Shown: in pieces, positions 17,770 to 25,594 of the stretch
How positions within the stretch are numbered: position 1 is the stretch's first letter
How the letters are laid out: the number at the start of each line of letters is the position of its first letter
Program-made: the position numbers and the translations under genes
Origin: Rhodococcus sp. AW25M09
GTDB lineage: Bacteria; Actinomycetota; Actinomycetes; Mycobacteriales; Mycobacteriaceae
Assembly: GCF_000333955.1 (NCBI RefSeq)
Contig: NZ_CAPS01000144.1
Span: 60,867-124,866 of the forward strand
Reading direction: 5' to 3'
DNA length: 64,000 nucleotides
The notes under the pieces: generated by a model
What the model saw: only the letters and a program-made list of their open reading frames with translations
Databases searched by the model: none
Told to the model about the DNA's origin: nothing

Positions 17770-17818
17770 GGTCCCAGTCAGGCCGTCATCGTGGTCCCAG
17801 ATCGGGTTGACACAGCCA
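17770..17818 (-). repeat. Right end of the mer transposon
   Basis: Read inward on the minus strand, the terminus TGGCTGTGTCAACCC is followed by GATCTGGGACCA and then TGACGGCCTGACTGGGACCC. These align with the left end blocks at 10636 onward with the same order and nearly the same spacing. Confidence 0.82.
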
Positions 17819-17943
17819 AGCTTGAGGGCTTCTATCTCTCCTCTAGGGGTGCGGTAGTCGAGGAACCTGCTCCAGTAGTCGAGATGCGTGAGTCGATCGA
17901 GAACCAGTGGATCCGTACACCGAATAGTCAGGCATTCGGTAAC

Positions 17944-17983
17944 GCAGTGGGAGGTGCGCCGTCCGTGGCGCACCTCCCACTGC
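17944..17983. terminator. Strong hairpin terminator
   Basis: A perfect 17-bp stem (GCAGTGGGAGGTGCGCC) with a 6-nt loop lies immediately after the stop of the minus-strand gene at 17985. It is GC-rich and lacks a long T tract on either side, but its position fits transcription termination of that gene. Confidence 0.75.
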
Positions 17984-17984
17984 C

Positions 17985-18545
17985 TTACGCCGGGAGTTCA
18001 TACTCCTGTGTGGTGACCGCAGGTACTCTTTCGATGGCCGTGAGCGGGTCGCCCTTGAGTTGACCACAGCTGTCTTTCGGCAGCTCGAGGCGCACTGCGC
18101 GAGATTGTGGATCTACAGCCCACACCACCGGGATCGGCGCTGAGCCGACAGCATCGCAATCCTCTGGATCGCGGGGTGGGTCGGTCGGTGTGTTCACAAC
18201 CGCTAGCGCACCGACCACGTCCCCGCCTGCGCGTTCGGTCTGGCGCATTATCTGCGTGCCGTTCTCCGGTCGGTCACCGTAAAATTCACACACCACAAAG
18301 CCCACTGCATCGAAGGTGGCCGGAAGTGCGCCTGCGACTGGGGCATTAGGGATACCGGGATTACTGGTCGCGGCACCAGGCATCGCACTCACGACGACGT
18401 TCGGGGCAAGGCAAGATGCCTGCGGGACGACCTGACCTGCCGGTAAGGCTACCGATTCGCCGCGGGATTGAAACCAGAACGTAGCCCCGGCGACAACAAT
18501 GAGCAGCGCGACTCCACCGATAGCCACGCTGCGTCTTCTAGACAT
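17985..18545 (-). CDS. Membrane-anchored protein of unknown function, paralogue of 8349-8900
   Basis: 186 residues from the ATG at 18545 (MSRRRSVAIGG); the frame is open further upstream, but that part differs in character. One N-terminal transmembrane helix (VALLIVVAGATFWF) precedes an extracytoplasmic domain with four Cys. It shares layout and motif spacing with the protein at 8.3-8.9 kb, including GFVVCEF / SVMVCGS and a late Trp-Val-Asp segment before a Lys-x-x-Cys-Gly. Function unknown. A strong terminator follows it. Confidence 0.65.
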   Translation of the reverse strand: MSRRRSVAIGGVALLIVVAGATFWFQSRGESVALPAGQVVPQASCLAPNVVVSAMPGAATSNPGIPNAPVAGALPATFDAVGFVVCEFYGDRPENGTQIMRQTERAGGDVVGALAVVNTPTDPPRDPEDCDAVGSAPIPVVWAVDPQSRAVRLELPKDSCGQLKGDPLTAIERVPAVTTQEYELPA

Positions 18546-18585
18546 GGTCGCATCGTAAGCGCACCACACCCCTAGAGCTTGCTGG

Positions 18586-18733
18586 TCAGATGTAGAGCAG
18601 GTGGGTGGCGGTACCGTCGAAGCGTTCGAGGTTGTCGAGGACGCCGGTGTAGTTTGCGGGCCCACAGGCGACGATAATCCATGGGTCGGCATGGCACCGA
18701 TCGAGTCGCCCCGTCGATATCGATCATCGGCGA
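18586..18733 (-). pseudogene. Possible C-terminal remnant of an unknown actinobacterial protein
   Basis: One frame reads HADPWIIVACGPANYTGVLD and ends in THLLYI before a stop at 18586. This looks like genuine protein sequence, but the frame is closed by a stop only about 50 codons upstream, with no good start. The rest of the 18546-18919 interval shows no convincing gene. I do not recognise the parent family. Confidence 0.3.
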
Positions 18734-18919
18734 CCCGCTCGTCCTCAGGACTGGGCCGGGGCCAGCCGCGCGGACGGGTCGGTGTCGTAGTGCTCACTGG
18801 TCTGCGTTCCTGACAGAGTGGAGTCACATTCAGGGCGTTTGTTCACTGTTCACCTGTCCGTCGCCCTATGGTTGCTCGCGGCGGCTGCGACGGTCGACGG
18901 GCCGGGTGATACTGCAGTA

Positions 18920-19192
18920 ATGCCGCTGACACCTGACACCCCGCACGAGCGAGATCGGATGCTCGCGTTCGCCGTGCAGTGGATGCCGTACGGGGGCGGC
19001 GACGCCGAGGACATCATGGTTGCCTTCGGGATTCCGCCGGAGACGTATTTCCGCAGGCTGCGACACCTGCTGGCCGACCCCGCGCGGCCCGTCGACCTCG
19101 ATTCCCGGACCACGGACGCTTTGCTGCACGTATGCCGTCGTCGCCTCGAACACAGCGCGGCATCCGCCGGCCGCCCACAGGTAGGGCAATGA
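18920..19192 (+). CDS. DUF3263-like small protein
   Basis: 90 residues starting MPLTPDTPHERDRMLAF. The core FAVQWMPYGGGDAEDIMVAF followed by FRRLRHLL resembles the DUF3263 family of short actinobacterial proteins, whose function is unknown. The frame is open upstream, but that portion is a hydrophobic, unlikely extension. Its stop overlaps the next start as ATGA. Confidence 0.7.
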   Translation: MPLTPDTPHERDRMLAFAVQWMPYGGGDAEDIMVAFGIPPETYFRRLRHLLADPARPVDLDSRTTDALLHVCRRRLEHSAASAGRPQVGQ

Positions 19193-19575
19193 CCAGCACA
19201 CGCGAAGCGGCCACCGCCAGGGAATCGGCGCAGTTCATCACACATTCACCTGGGGCGGAACACTCGCCACGTTCCGGTGGCCAGAAGATGAACGCACCCA
19301 GCACGAAACCGTCGTCGACCACATCCCGGCGAGGGCCCGACAGCTCCGATCGTGCGCAGGCGCAGATCTTCGCGGCAATGCTGACTGTCGAGATCAACGC
19401 TGTTTCGGCGCTCGTCGACGAAGCCGAACAACTCGCCCACAAAGCCGGGCGAATCGGCCAAGGCACCGCCCGGCTCTGGCACAACGAAGAAGCCCGGTCG
19501 CAGCGAAAATTGCTGTACGCGCTGCACCGCCAACTCGACGCCCTCCACACACGGTTTACCGATGTCTCGGGGTAG
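19189..19575 (+). CDS. Hypothetical helical protein
   Basis: 128 residues beginning MTSTREAATARESAQ at the ATG that overlaps the preceding stop; an internal ATG at about 19288 is an alternative. The C-terminal half (AMLTVEINAVSALVDEAEQL ... LLYALHRQLDALHTRF) is strongly helical and may form a coiled coil. No family recognised. Coupled to the DUF3263-like gene. Confidence 0.55.
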   Translation: MTSTREAATARESAQFITHSPGAEHSPRSGGQKMNAPSTKPSSTTSRRGPDSSDRAQAQIFAAMLTVEINAVSALVDEAEQLAHKAGRIGQGTARLWHNEEARSQRKLLYALHRQLDALHTRFTDVSG

Positions 19576-19651
19576 GCACCGACTGCCCGACTCCGGAACC
19601 ACGCCGGACACCCAATTGACCACACCCCGAACAGAGCGGATCGTTCAAAAG

Positions 19652-20108
<457 letters not shown>

Positions 20109-20134
20109 CTGGCTAGCTCAGACACCTCGACTTG

Positions 20135-20734
20135 CTAACCCCGCTTAGTCCGGATAAGAGTACGGTTTCGGGCCAACAGGGCACGCGCCCGGGTCGGCGG
20201 TACGTCGCGACCATGGACAGTGGTCACCACAAGATCGAGGCCATCGAGACAAATACTGGCGGCGTCGAGAGGGTCGGCTTGACCGGGATCGATCAACGCG
20301 ATCTTCGACAAGTCCCCGCCGTGTTCGTGGACGGCAAGGAGCCCGAACTTGGGTTGACCGATCAGGGCGACGTGGTGGCCGGCCGCAGTGGCGGAGGCGA
20401 CAAGTCCGACGAGAATCGATCCGGCACCGGTGATCGACAGGGCCGTTCCGCGGGCCAGTGCGCCGCGTGGGAGCAGTTCCGACAGCGGCATGGGCACCGG
20501 CAGGGTTTTCAGGGTTCGCGAGCGCACAGGGACACTCAGGGCTCGTTCATCGCCTTCGGTCGCGGCGGCCTGCGCGTGCGGCTGCGGCGGGGCGAATACG
20601 GGCGAGTCGTCTGAATCGGTGGGAGCGTGGTCTCGGCGTCCAGGGATCGCAGCCATGCTGCGGCGCAGAGCGGCGAGCTGTGCGGCCTGGTCCAAGGTGG
20701 TGAGGTCGGGGATCGAGTCGACGGTACCGGCCAT
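20135..20734 (-). pseudogene. Truncated imuA'-like SOS gene
   Basis: It encodes the N-terminal 190 or so residues of the protein at 46813-47661: LPRGALARGTALSITGAG, AAGHHVALIGQP, LLAVHEHGGDL, DPLDAASICLDGLDLVVTTV and HGRDVPPTRARALLARNR. It then breaks off into TLIRTKRG and a stop. The last 85 or so residues, including the GGIEQGRGRIRSIT region, are missing. A LexA-like box lies 44 bp upstream. It may still be expressed after DNA damage, but the product is incomplete. Confidence 0.75.
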
Positions 20735-20777
20735 GAGCTGCGACCTTTCGCCGAACGGATCAGTCCCCTCAATCTAT

Positions 20778-20793
20778 GGGAACATACGTTCGA
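20778..20793. promoter_or_regulatory. LexA (SOS) box, one half-site degraded
   Basis: GGGAACATACGTTCGA matches the actinobacterial SOS box TCGAAC-N4-GTTCGA except for the first two bases. It sits just upstream of the truncated imuA'-like gene, as does the perfect box upstream of the intact copy. Confidence 0.65.
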
Positions 20794-20800
20794 TGTCGAA

Positions 20801-21003
20801 CTACCTGCGTACGTCCGATCCCCGCACTGATTCCTGAACCCTGGCGGCGTTCACGAGGTATTCGAGACGGAGTTCGGGGTCGGCCGTCAGGTGGCGATGT
20901 TCGGCGAGCACCCGGCGGACATGCTCAAGGCCTGCGCGCACGGTGGGGTCGTCGGGGTCGTAGCCCTCATCGACGATGGCGGCGCGTTCTCGATCGGGTC
21001 CAT
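20801..21003 (-). pseudogene. Frameshifted small gene, relative of 47748-47912
   Basis: The ATG at 21003 opens a frame that diverges after three codons. Adding one base to the CCC run (20996-20998 on the plus strand) gives MDPDRERAAIVDEGYDPDDP, which matches MDHDERATVRDEGHDPDHPT at 47.9 kb. The shifted frame stays open with EHVRRVLAEHRHL to a stop at 20801. A one-base deletion is the simplest explanation. Function of the family unknown; in both places it precedes a LexA box and an imuA'-like gene. Confidence 0.6.
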
Positions 21004-21005
21004 AC

Positions 21006-21158
21006 CTACTTGGACGCGGCGGCTTCTGGTGCGGTTCCGGCGTCGTAGATCAGATCGTCGGCCCCTTCGTAGCGGTAGGCCCGCTGCCCACTCGGCAGGG
21101 TCACCCACCCCGACTGCCCGTGATCAGGGTCCGGATCGAAGCTGCGGTCATCGGTCAT
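21006..21158 (-). CDS. 50-residue hypothetical protein
   Basis: ATG 21158, MTDDRSFDPDPDHGQSGWVT followed by LPSGQRAYRYEGADDLIYDA and a stop two bases before the next ATG. Composition is acidic and Gly/Asp/Tyr-rich and it looks like a genuine small protein. It is upstream of the frameshifted gene, so the original order was this gene, the small acidic protein, the LexA box and imuA'. No family recognised. Confidence 0.5.
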   Translation of the reverse strand: MTDDRSFDPDPDHGQSGWVTLPSGQRAYRYEGADDLIYDAGTAPEAAASK

Positions 21159-21291
21159 CGGCCAAGTATCCCTCAATCAGATTGCGAAACCGATCCCATT
21201 CAAATACCGGGCTACGCTGCCGGCGAGGACGCACCCATGTGGCCCGGAAGTTGCGCCTGTCACCAGTCCCAGGACCACTGCGCTCCGCGCA

Positions 21292-21597
21292 CTACACAAC
21301 CGATCTCGGCGGTACTTGATCGTCGTCCGCCCTGGCATCGGCGGTAGCGGCTGGGGCCAGCCTGATGAACATCTCGACGCAGAGTGCTCGACCTTTACTG
21401 GCGTGGTCGGCTTCGGTCGTACTCCTGGCGTTGATGGCGGCGGCTCCGAGATCTCCGGCCGCGCGGTAGAGGAACGATGTCAGGAGGGCGAGGGTGCGTG
21501 GAGCGGGAGTGGTGACGATGGGAGGCTCTCCTTGCTTGATTGCGACATCCGAACTCGATCGACTTCCAGAGCGGCGTGTAGGACGGAAGCTGTTCAT
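21292..21597 (-). CDS. Hypothetical protein, last gene of a conjugation-associated operon
   Basis: About 101 residues from the ATG overlapping the preceding stop (ATGA), beginning MNSFRPTRRSGSRSSSD. The middle (TLALLTSFLYRAAGDLGAAA) is helical and Ala/Leu-rich, but not clearly membrane-spanning. No family recognised. Translational coupling makes it part of the minus-strand operon reading from 30 kb down to 21 kb. Confidence 0.5.
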   Translation of the reverse strand: MNSFRPTRRSGSRSSSDVAIKQGEPPIVTTPAPRTLALLTSFLYRAAGDLGAAAINARSTTEADHASKGRALCVEMFIRLAPAATADARADDDQVPPRSVV

Positions 21598-21869
21598 GAG
21601 CTGTAGCCCCAGGTATGGAACCTTGTTTCTGTACATGCCGGGCAGTAGTTTTCGTCGTCGTGACTCCACCCGGGTGGAGTCACGATCGCGGCGACGGCGG
21701 CGCGCCTGTCGAAAGCTGGTAGACCGCATCCGGTGCACCAAACATCCCACCGCTGCGCGCATTCGATTCGATCGGCTTGTGTGATTGCTTTCCCAATCAG
21801 GACTGCAGCAGCAGCCGAGACCACAAGTGCCCCAACACCGACCATCAAAATTGAGATCGTCATCTGCAA
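21594..21869 (-). CDS. Small membrane protein with zinc-ribbon-like cysteines
   Basis: 91 residues. The N-terminal helix ISILMVGVGALVVSAAAAVLI spans the membrane. It is followed by CAQRWDVWCTGCGLPAF and, later, YCPAC, giving two CxxC pairs that could bind one zinc. Similar cysteine-paired small proteins occur elsewhere in this operon (23123-23434). Function unknown. Confidence 0.6.
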   Translation of the reverse strand: MQMTISILMVGVGALVVSAAAAVLIGKAITQADRIECAQRWDVWCTGCGLPAFDRRAAVAAIVTPPGWSHDDENYCPACTETRFHTWGYSS

Positions 21870-21870
21870 C

Positions 21871-22041
21871 CTATTCCGCCTGCTCGTCGGTGCCGATTGC
21901 TCCGTCGGTAGGCCCCGTTGCGGGGTCGTCCTCGGGTCGAACTGCGCGGAAGTCTGCGCGCGGCATGATGTCTGGATGGAATCGCCATGGAGCGCGGCGT
22001 TCTCGTCTGTGCGGTGGCGGTGAGGGGTTCTCGGTTGCCAT
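21871..22041 (-). CDS. 56-residue Pro/Arg-rich hypothetical protein
   Basis: Starts MATENPSPPPHRRERRAPWR, with AAAGGAAAG-like Shine-Dalgarno bases just upstream, and ends one base before the next gene. The second half is acidic (VRPEDDPATGPTDGAIG). No family recognised; kept because spacing and ribosome site fit the operon. Confidence 0.5.
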   Translation of the reverse strand: MATENPSPPPHRRERRAPWRFHPDIMPRADFRAVRPEDDPATGPTDGAIGTDEQAE

Positions 22042-22060
22042 GGTTCTTTCCTTTCGTCGA

Positions 22061-23095
22061 TCAGTCTGTGTCGATGTCTTCGAGTTGTACGACGAGCCTT
22101 TCCCCGACGGGCTGACCCGGTCGCTCGTAGGGGACGAAGTGCGAGTTGACAACGCGATAGCGGGTGCCACGCGGAAGGAGATGGCTCGTGTCGTCTCCCT
22201 TGTCCGATGCTCCGAGGTACAGGCCTCGCGTTGTCTGGATCTCGAAGACTGCGTCCGTCGGATGGCTGTGCGCGTCGAGCTCGTGGATCGAGTGGCGGGC
22301 GCCGGTGAAGCGGTCGAAGGCTACGACCGAGCCGGGTGAGAGGGTCTCCGGTAGTTCGGATGGATGGATGACGGCGTTGGGCAAGCTCACGACGGTGTAG
22401 ACCAGGTGTCCACGTCCGGACTCGCGCTCGTACCGCTGGATGGCGCGGTCGACCCGCTGGATGTGGCGGCGCTGGTCGTCATCGAGCCGCACTGCATCGC
22501 CGTTGACATCGGACAACGCGTCGTTGGTGCGCTTCCAATTGTCTGGATCACCGATCAGCGAGCTCATCGCGCGGTACTGGGCATGTGGAACGTTTTGCTC
22601 GACAGTTCTCTTGGTAGCCGATCGTGCATTGCGCTGGCGTGCGCTGAGACTTCGGCGGAGTTCGATTGCAGCCGGCAGCGTCCGTCTTTTTCGTTCGTTC
22701 GTGATCGGCGCGGTGGTGTTTCGAGGAAAGGCTCGTTCGAGGTCGCGGCGCGCGCGTGTGAGACCGGGGAGTCCTTCGATGTCGGTATCGAGACCGCGGG
22801 CGTGCTCCCGGTTCGCGGCTCGGTCGGCGAAGCTTGCGTGGGGTAGAACTACCCCCTGCTTCTTCTCCAGGTCTCCGCTGGATCCACGGTCGGGGTCGAA
22901 CGCGCCCCCGTCTGGGGTGACGCGATTGCGACTACGGCGCGCGGACGACATCGAACTCTGCACTGACGGGATCTCGCGGTTCTGGGCGCATAGGGAGTAC
23001 TGCCATCCCGCGCCGAGCGGCTTGGCTGACGCGACCTGCAGCGACGCCGAGGTGTTCGACGGCGCTGCAGGTGCACGATTGTCGGGTGCCGCCAC
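22061..23095 (-). CDS. ADP-ribosyltransferase-fold-like protein (tentative)
   Basis: Up to 344 residues from GTG 23095; an internal ATG near 22951 would give about 296. The N-terminal half is basic and helical. The C-terminal half has HIQRVDRAIQRYERESGRGH and VYTVVSLPNA, then GSVVAFDRFTGA and LLPRGTRYRVVNSHF, an order resembling bacterial ADP-ribosyltransferases (R-S-E class). However, the STS motif and the catalytic ExE before LLPRG are not conserved (DDTSHLLP), so an inactive or divergent enzyme is possible. It lies among conjugation genes, so an accessory effector is one guess. Identification is by pattern only. Confidence 0.45.
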   Translation of the reverse strand: MAAPDNRAPAAPSNTSASLQVASAKPLGAGWQYSLCAQNREIPSVQSSMSSARRSRNRVTPDGGAFDPDRGSSGDLEKKQGVVLPHASFADRAANREHARGLDTDIEGLPGLTRARRDLERAFPRNTTAPITNERKRRTLPAAIELRRSLSARQRNARSATKRTVEQNVPHAQYRAMSSLIGDPDNWKRTNDALSDVNGDAVRLDDDQRRHIQRVDRAIQRYERESGRGHLVYTVVSLPNAVIHPSELPETLSPGSVVAFDRFTGARHSIHELDAHSHPTDAVFEIQTTRGLYLGASDKGDDTSHLLPRGTRYRVVNSHFVPYERPGQPVGERLVVQLEDIDTD

Positions 23096-23122
23096 CCGGC
23101 GACGCGACTGCCGGGGTGAGGG

Positions 23123-23434
23123 TCATCCCGGCCGACCGGGCAGATCGGTTGGGGTTCCAATCGTCCATGCGACATCGACGACGTCGGACAGGGTCCGACT
23201 CAGGTGGCCACAACTGGTGCATTCGCCGGGCAGTTTCTGCGAGACGAGAGCGAAGAAATGCTCGTCGCACGCGAGGTGGGCCATGAGCTGCCCGCCGGCG
23301 CAGCAATCCTTCATCGCCACGGCCCACCGTGCACCCCGTGGCGCGGATCGTCCGTCCCGAGAACGGGGTTCCAGCGAGCAGACGTCGCATGCAAGCTCGA
23401 TATGGGTGATGGCGTCGGTTCGTTCGGTGCTCAT
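23123..23434 (-). CDS. Small cysteine-rich (zinc-finger-like) protein
   Basis: 103 residues. CDVCSLEP near the N-terminus, then CCAGGQL, HLACDEHF and CTSCGHLSR, a set of Cys/His pairs suited to one or two zinc ions. No membrane segment. It may be a DNA- or protein-binding accessory of the conjugation region. The frame opens with MSTERTDAITHIEL. Confidence 0.6.
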   Translation of the reverse strand: MSTERTDAITHIELACDVCSLEPRSRDGRSAPRGARWAVAMKDCCAGGQLMAHLACDEHFFALVSQKLPGECTSCGHLSRTLSDVVDVAWTIGTPTDLPGRPG

Positions 23435-23470
23435 CGCACGGCCCCCTCTGGTTGTCTACGGGATTCCACG

Positions 23471-23902
23471 TCAGCTCGCCATGGCGTCGTGTTCGCTGTG
23501 CTCGTTGTGGTGGTCGTTCTGGTGGTGCTCGGATGCCGGCCCGTCGTGGTTCTGCTGTCCGCTCTCGTGCCCATGGGGTTCGCCGCCGGTGCTGTCTGTA
23601 TCTGCCGACGGGCTCGGCGCGGGCTCTTTCTTGGTGGTGGCAGGTTTTGCGGCTCCCTTCAGTGATGGGCGGACGTAGCCGCCCTTCTTCAGTTGGGCGG
23701 TGGTGAAGCCTGCAGCTTTGGCGGCGTCGTAGGCCGCGATGAACTCGGCGGTCGACTCGACGTGTTCAGCCTGGGCTTTGGCGACTGCATCGGCCTTCTG
23801 TCGGCTGTTCTCGGCTGCTTCGACGAGGTTGCGCATCGCAGTGAACTGCGGGCCGAGGATCTCGCGGGTGGTTGCATCGGCCTGGTCGGCGGTCTTGGGC
23901 AT
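23471..23902 (-). CDS. Hypothetical protein with His-rich acidic tail
   Basis: 143 residues from MPKTADQADATTREILG; GAAGGA lies at a good distance upstream. The first 60-70 residues are helical and Ala/Glu-rich (NLVEAAENSRQKADAVAKAQ). AYDAAKAAGFTTAQLKKGGY may be a small DNA- or protein-binding motif. The tail is rich in His, Asp and Glu and could bind metal. No family recognised. Confidence 0.55.
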   Translation of the reverse strand: MPKTADQADATTREILGPQFTAMRNLVEAAENSRQKADAVAKAQAEHVESTAEFIAAYDAAKAAGFTTAQLKKGGYVRPSLKGAAKPATTKKEPAPSPSADTDSTGGEPHGHESGQQNHDGPASEHHQNDHHNEHSEHDAMAS

Positions 23903-23975
23903 GATTTCCTTCTTTCGTGTTGTGTGCAAGGGACTTTCATTCATCATGGAAGGAGGTTTGCGGTCGATCTGGTGG

Positions 23976-24728
23976 TCAGTTCATTGGTTCCGACTCACCT
24001 GCAGGGGTCGCAGCGGTGTCGTCGAGACCGCAGAGTTGCCTGGCCGCGGCGGCATCGCCGCGGGTGATGGGCAGGGCGTATATCTGAGCCACGCGAAGGT
24101 ATTTCGCTGCAAAGGCACACGCGAAGTCGCTGTTGTCCGGATGCCATCGAGAAAGACCGCGCTGAGCTCTGTCTTCGACTGCCGGCGCGCTGGCGACGAT
24201 GATGTTGTTGTGGACGTCGCTGACGAATCGTTGCTGCTGTTCAGGTGTCCACGCAGCCGCGCCCAACGTCCACGCAGCATCCAATGGGTAGACGTAATCC
24301 GTTGCCGCAACCTCTTTTTCAGTTGCCACATCGTATTCGGCGGTGGCACCGGTGTATGGATCGTTCAACACGCCCTGTGCCACAACGCAATTGTCCGTCC
24401 CGGCAACGAATGTGACGTCGTCGAGCTCCGCTGCCAACGCGATGTTCATGGTGTCGCATCCGTGATCGCTCTCCGGCGGCCGCACCTCGAGTTCCACCGA
24501 TCGCCGATCATCGGGCCACCTCGCCGCGCTGTCGAGATCGGCGACGACGGGCAACGCGTCGAGAAGGCCCGCAACGGTGATGACGTCGTGGAAGACCTGG
24601 GGCGGTGGCGGTGACGAGTCAACCTCACGGTGGTGGTCCGTGGTTATAACCACGACGGCCGCGGCCGCCACGGCGACCATCGCGGCGGCCGCACCGGCTG
24701 TCCATGCGATCTGATGTGTCTTCGCCAT
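23976..24728 (-). CDS. Exported HNH-nuclease-fold (DUF1524-like) protein, catalytic His apparently lost
   Basis: About 250 residues from the ATG at 24728 with an N-terminal transmembrane or signal segment. The C-terminal domain follows the pattern of secreted HNH (DUF1524/GmrSD-type) nucleases: VLNDPYTGATAEYD, then a PLDAAWTLGAAAW segment and FVSDVHNNIIVASAP, then WHPDNSDFACAFAAKYL. The usual DHVVPL is DYVYPL here, so the general-base His is replaced by Tyr. It may be inactive or bind DNA without cutting. It would be placed outside the membrane. Confidence 0.6.
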   Translation of the reverse strand: MAKTHQIAWTAGAAAAMVAVAAAAVVVITTDHHREVDSSPPPPQVFHDVITVAGLLDALPVVADLDSAARWPDDRRSVELEVRPPESDHGCDTMNIALAAELDDVTFVAGTDNCVVAQGVLNDPYTGATAEYDVATEKEVAATDYVYPLDAAWTLGAAAWTPEQQQRFVSDVHNNIIVASAPAVEDRAQRGLSRWHPDNSDFACAFAAKYLRVAQIYALPITRGDAAAARQLCGLDDTAATPAGESEPMN

Positions 24729-24811
24729 CGTGGCGATCACCTCTTCGGGAGCTGTCGAGTTCGGGGAAGAAAAGAAATCTGTGGCGGGACGACGTGCAGG
24801 GAGGAGAAGGG

Positions 24812-25594
24812 TCAGGACGCGACGAGGGCGAGCGCCGTGCCGAGTACGAGATACGGGCCCAGCGCGATATGCGACCGCGCAGGCTCGGATCGGATCGCTC
24901 GAAGAACTCGGGCGACGATCACTCCGACGAATGCCGTCAGAATCGAGAACACCAGCGCCGCAGGGAGAGCTGCCCATCCGACGTAGCCGAGGACCATCGC
25001 GAGCGAGACCGTCAGGCGCGCATCACCGATACCGATTCCGCCGCGCAGAAGAACGGCAAGCGCGAAGAACACCACACCTGCTGCAGGGCCGGCGAGGAGG
25101 GCGCGGCCGACCGCGCCCCAGGTGCCGTGAACGACTCCAGTGAGCAGAATCATTGCTGCAGTTCCACCGGCGGCCAGATACGCAAGAGCGGACGGAATCC
25201 GTTGCACGCGTTGATCGATCCACGCAATCCAGGGCAATACGAGAGCCAAGAACACCAAAGCCGCATGCGGTGAACTCGCCGGAGTGCTGGCGGGCACAGA
25301 GACGACGCCCCACACGACGCCGGAGACGATGACGGGAACTTTCGTCCCCAGCGCCGCCTCGTCGACAGAGATCTCGACCCGTTCACACACCGCGATGACC
25401 GTGGGCCGCAGCGCGGCCGCCAGGAGTGCGCCGACGATCCCAGCCATCGCAACGATCGAGATGCGGCTGACAGCCGCAATCCCGGCTCCTGCCTGGGTGC
25501 CGGCCCAGGATGCCGACGAGGCCACGATCAAGACCCAGAGGAGGCCTGCCGCCAGGGCGACAACGACACTTCTGACGTAGTCGCTACGCAACAT
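24812..25594 (-). CDS. Type IV prepilin-peptidase-like (A24) membrane protein
   Basis: About 260 residues, seven or so transmembrane helices. The two catalytic aspartates of A24 peptidases are visible in a WIDQRVQRIPSALAYL segment and in GIGIGDARL (GxGD). It would cleave prepilin-like leader peptides on the cytoplasmic face. The start is uncertain: ATG 25594 overlaps the upstream stop by 11 bp, ATG 25612 is an alternative. Finding it in a conjugation operon suggests processing of a pilin-like subunit. Confidence 0.75.
   Translation of the reverse strand: MLRSDYVRSVVVALAAGLLWVLIVASSASWAGTQAGAGIAAVSRISIVAMAGIVGALLAAALRPTVIAVCERVEISVDEAALGTKVPVIVSGVVWGVVSVPASTPASSPHAALVFLALVLPWIAWIDQRVQRIPSALAYLAAGGTAAMILLTGVVHGTWGAVGRALLAGPAAGVVFFALAVLLRGGIGIGDARLTVSLAMVLGYVGWAALPAALVFSILTAFVGVIVARVLRAIRSEPARSHIALGPYLVLGTALALVAS

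Larger units (their letters stand above)
10636..17818. mobile_element. IS21-family transposon carrying a mercury-resistance module, 7183 bp
   Basis: The left end starts TGGCGGTGACAGTC at 10636. The right end, read inward from 17818, starts TGGCTGTGTCAACC. Both continue into repeats with GGGACCA and TGACGG-CTGA...GGGACCCACC. The flanks show a 6-bp direct repeat AGCTTG (10630-10635 and 17819-17824), as expected for IS21-type target duplication. Between the ends lie istA-istB and, beyond istB, the mer genes. There is no second copy of the right-end repeats directly after istB, so the transposase genes and the mer module share one pair of ends and should move together. IS21 elements with passenger genes are known; a mer passenger I infer to be unusual. 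Confidence 0.85.
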
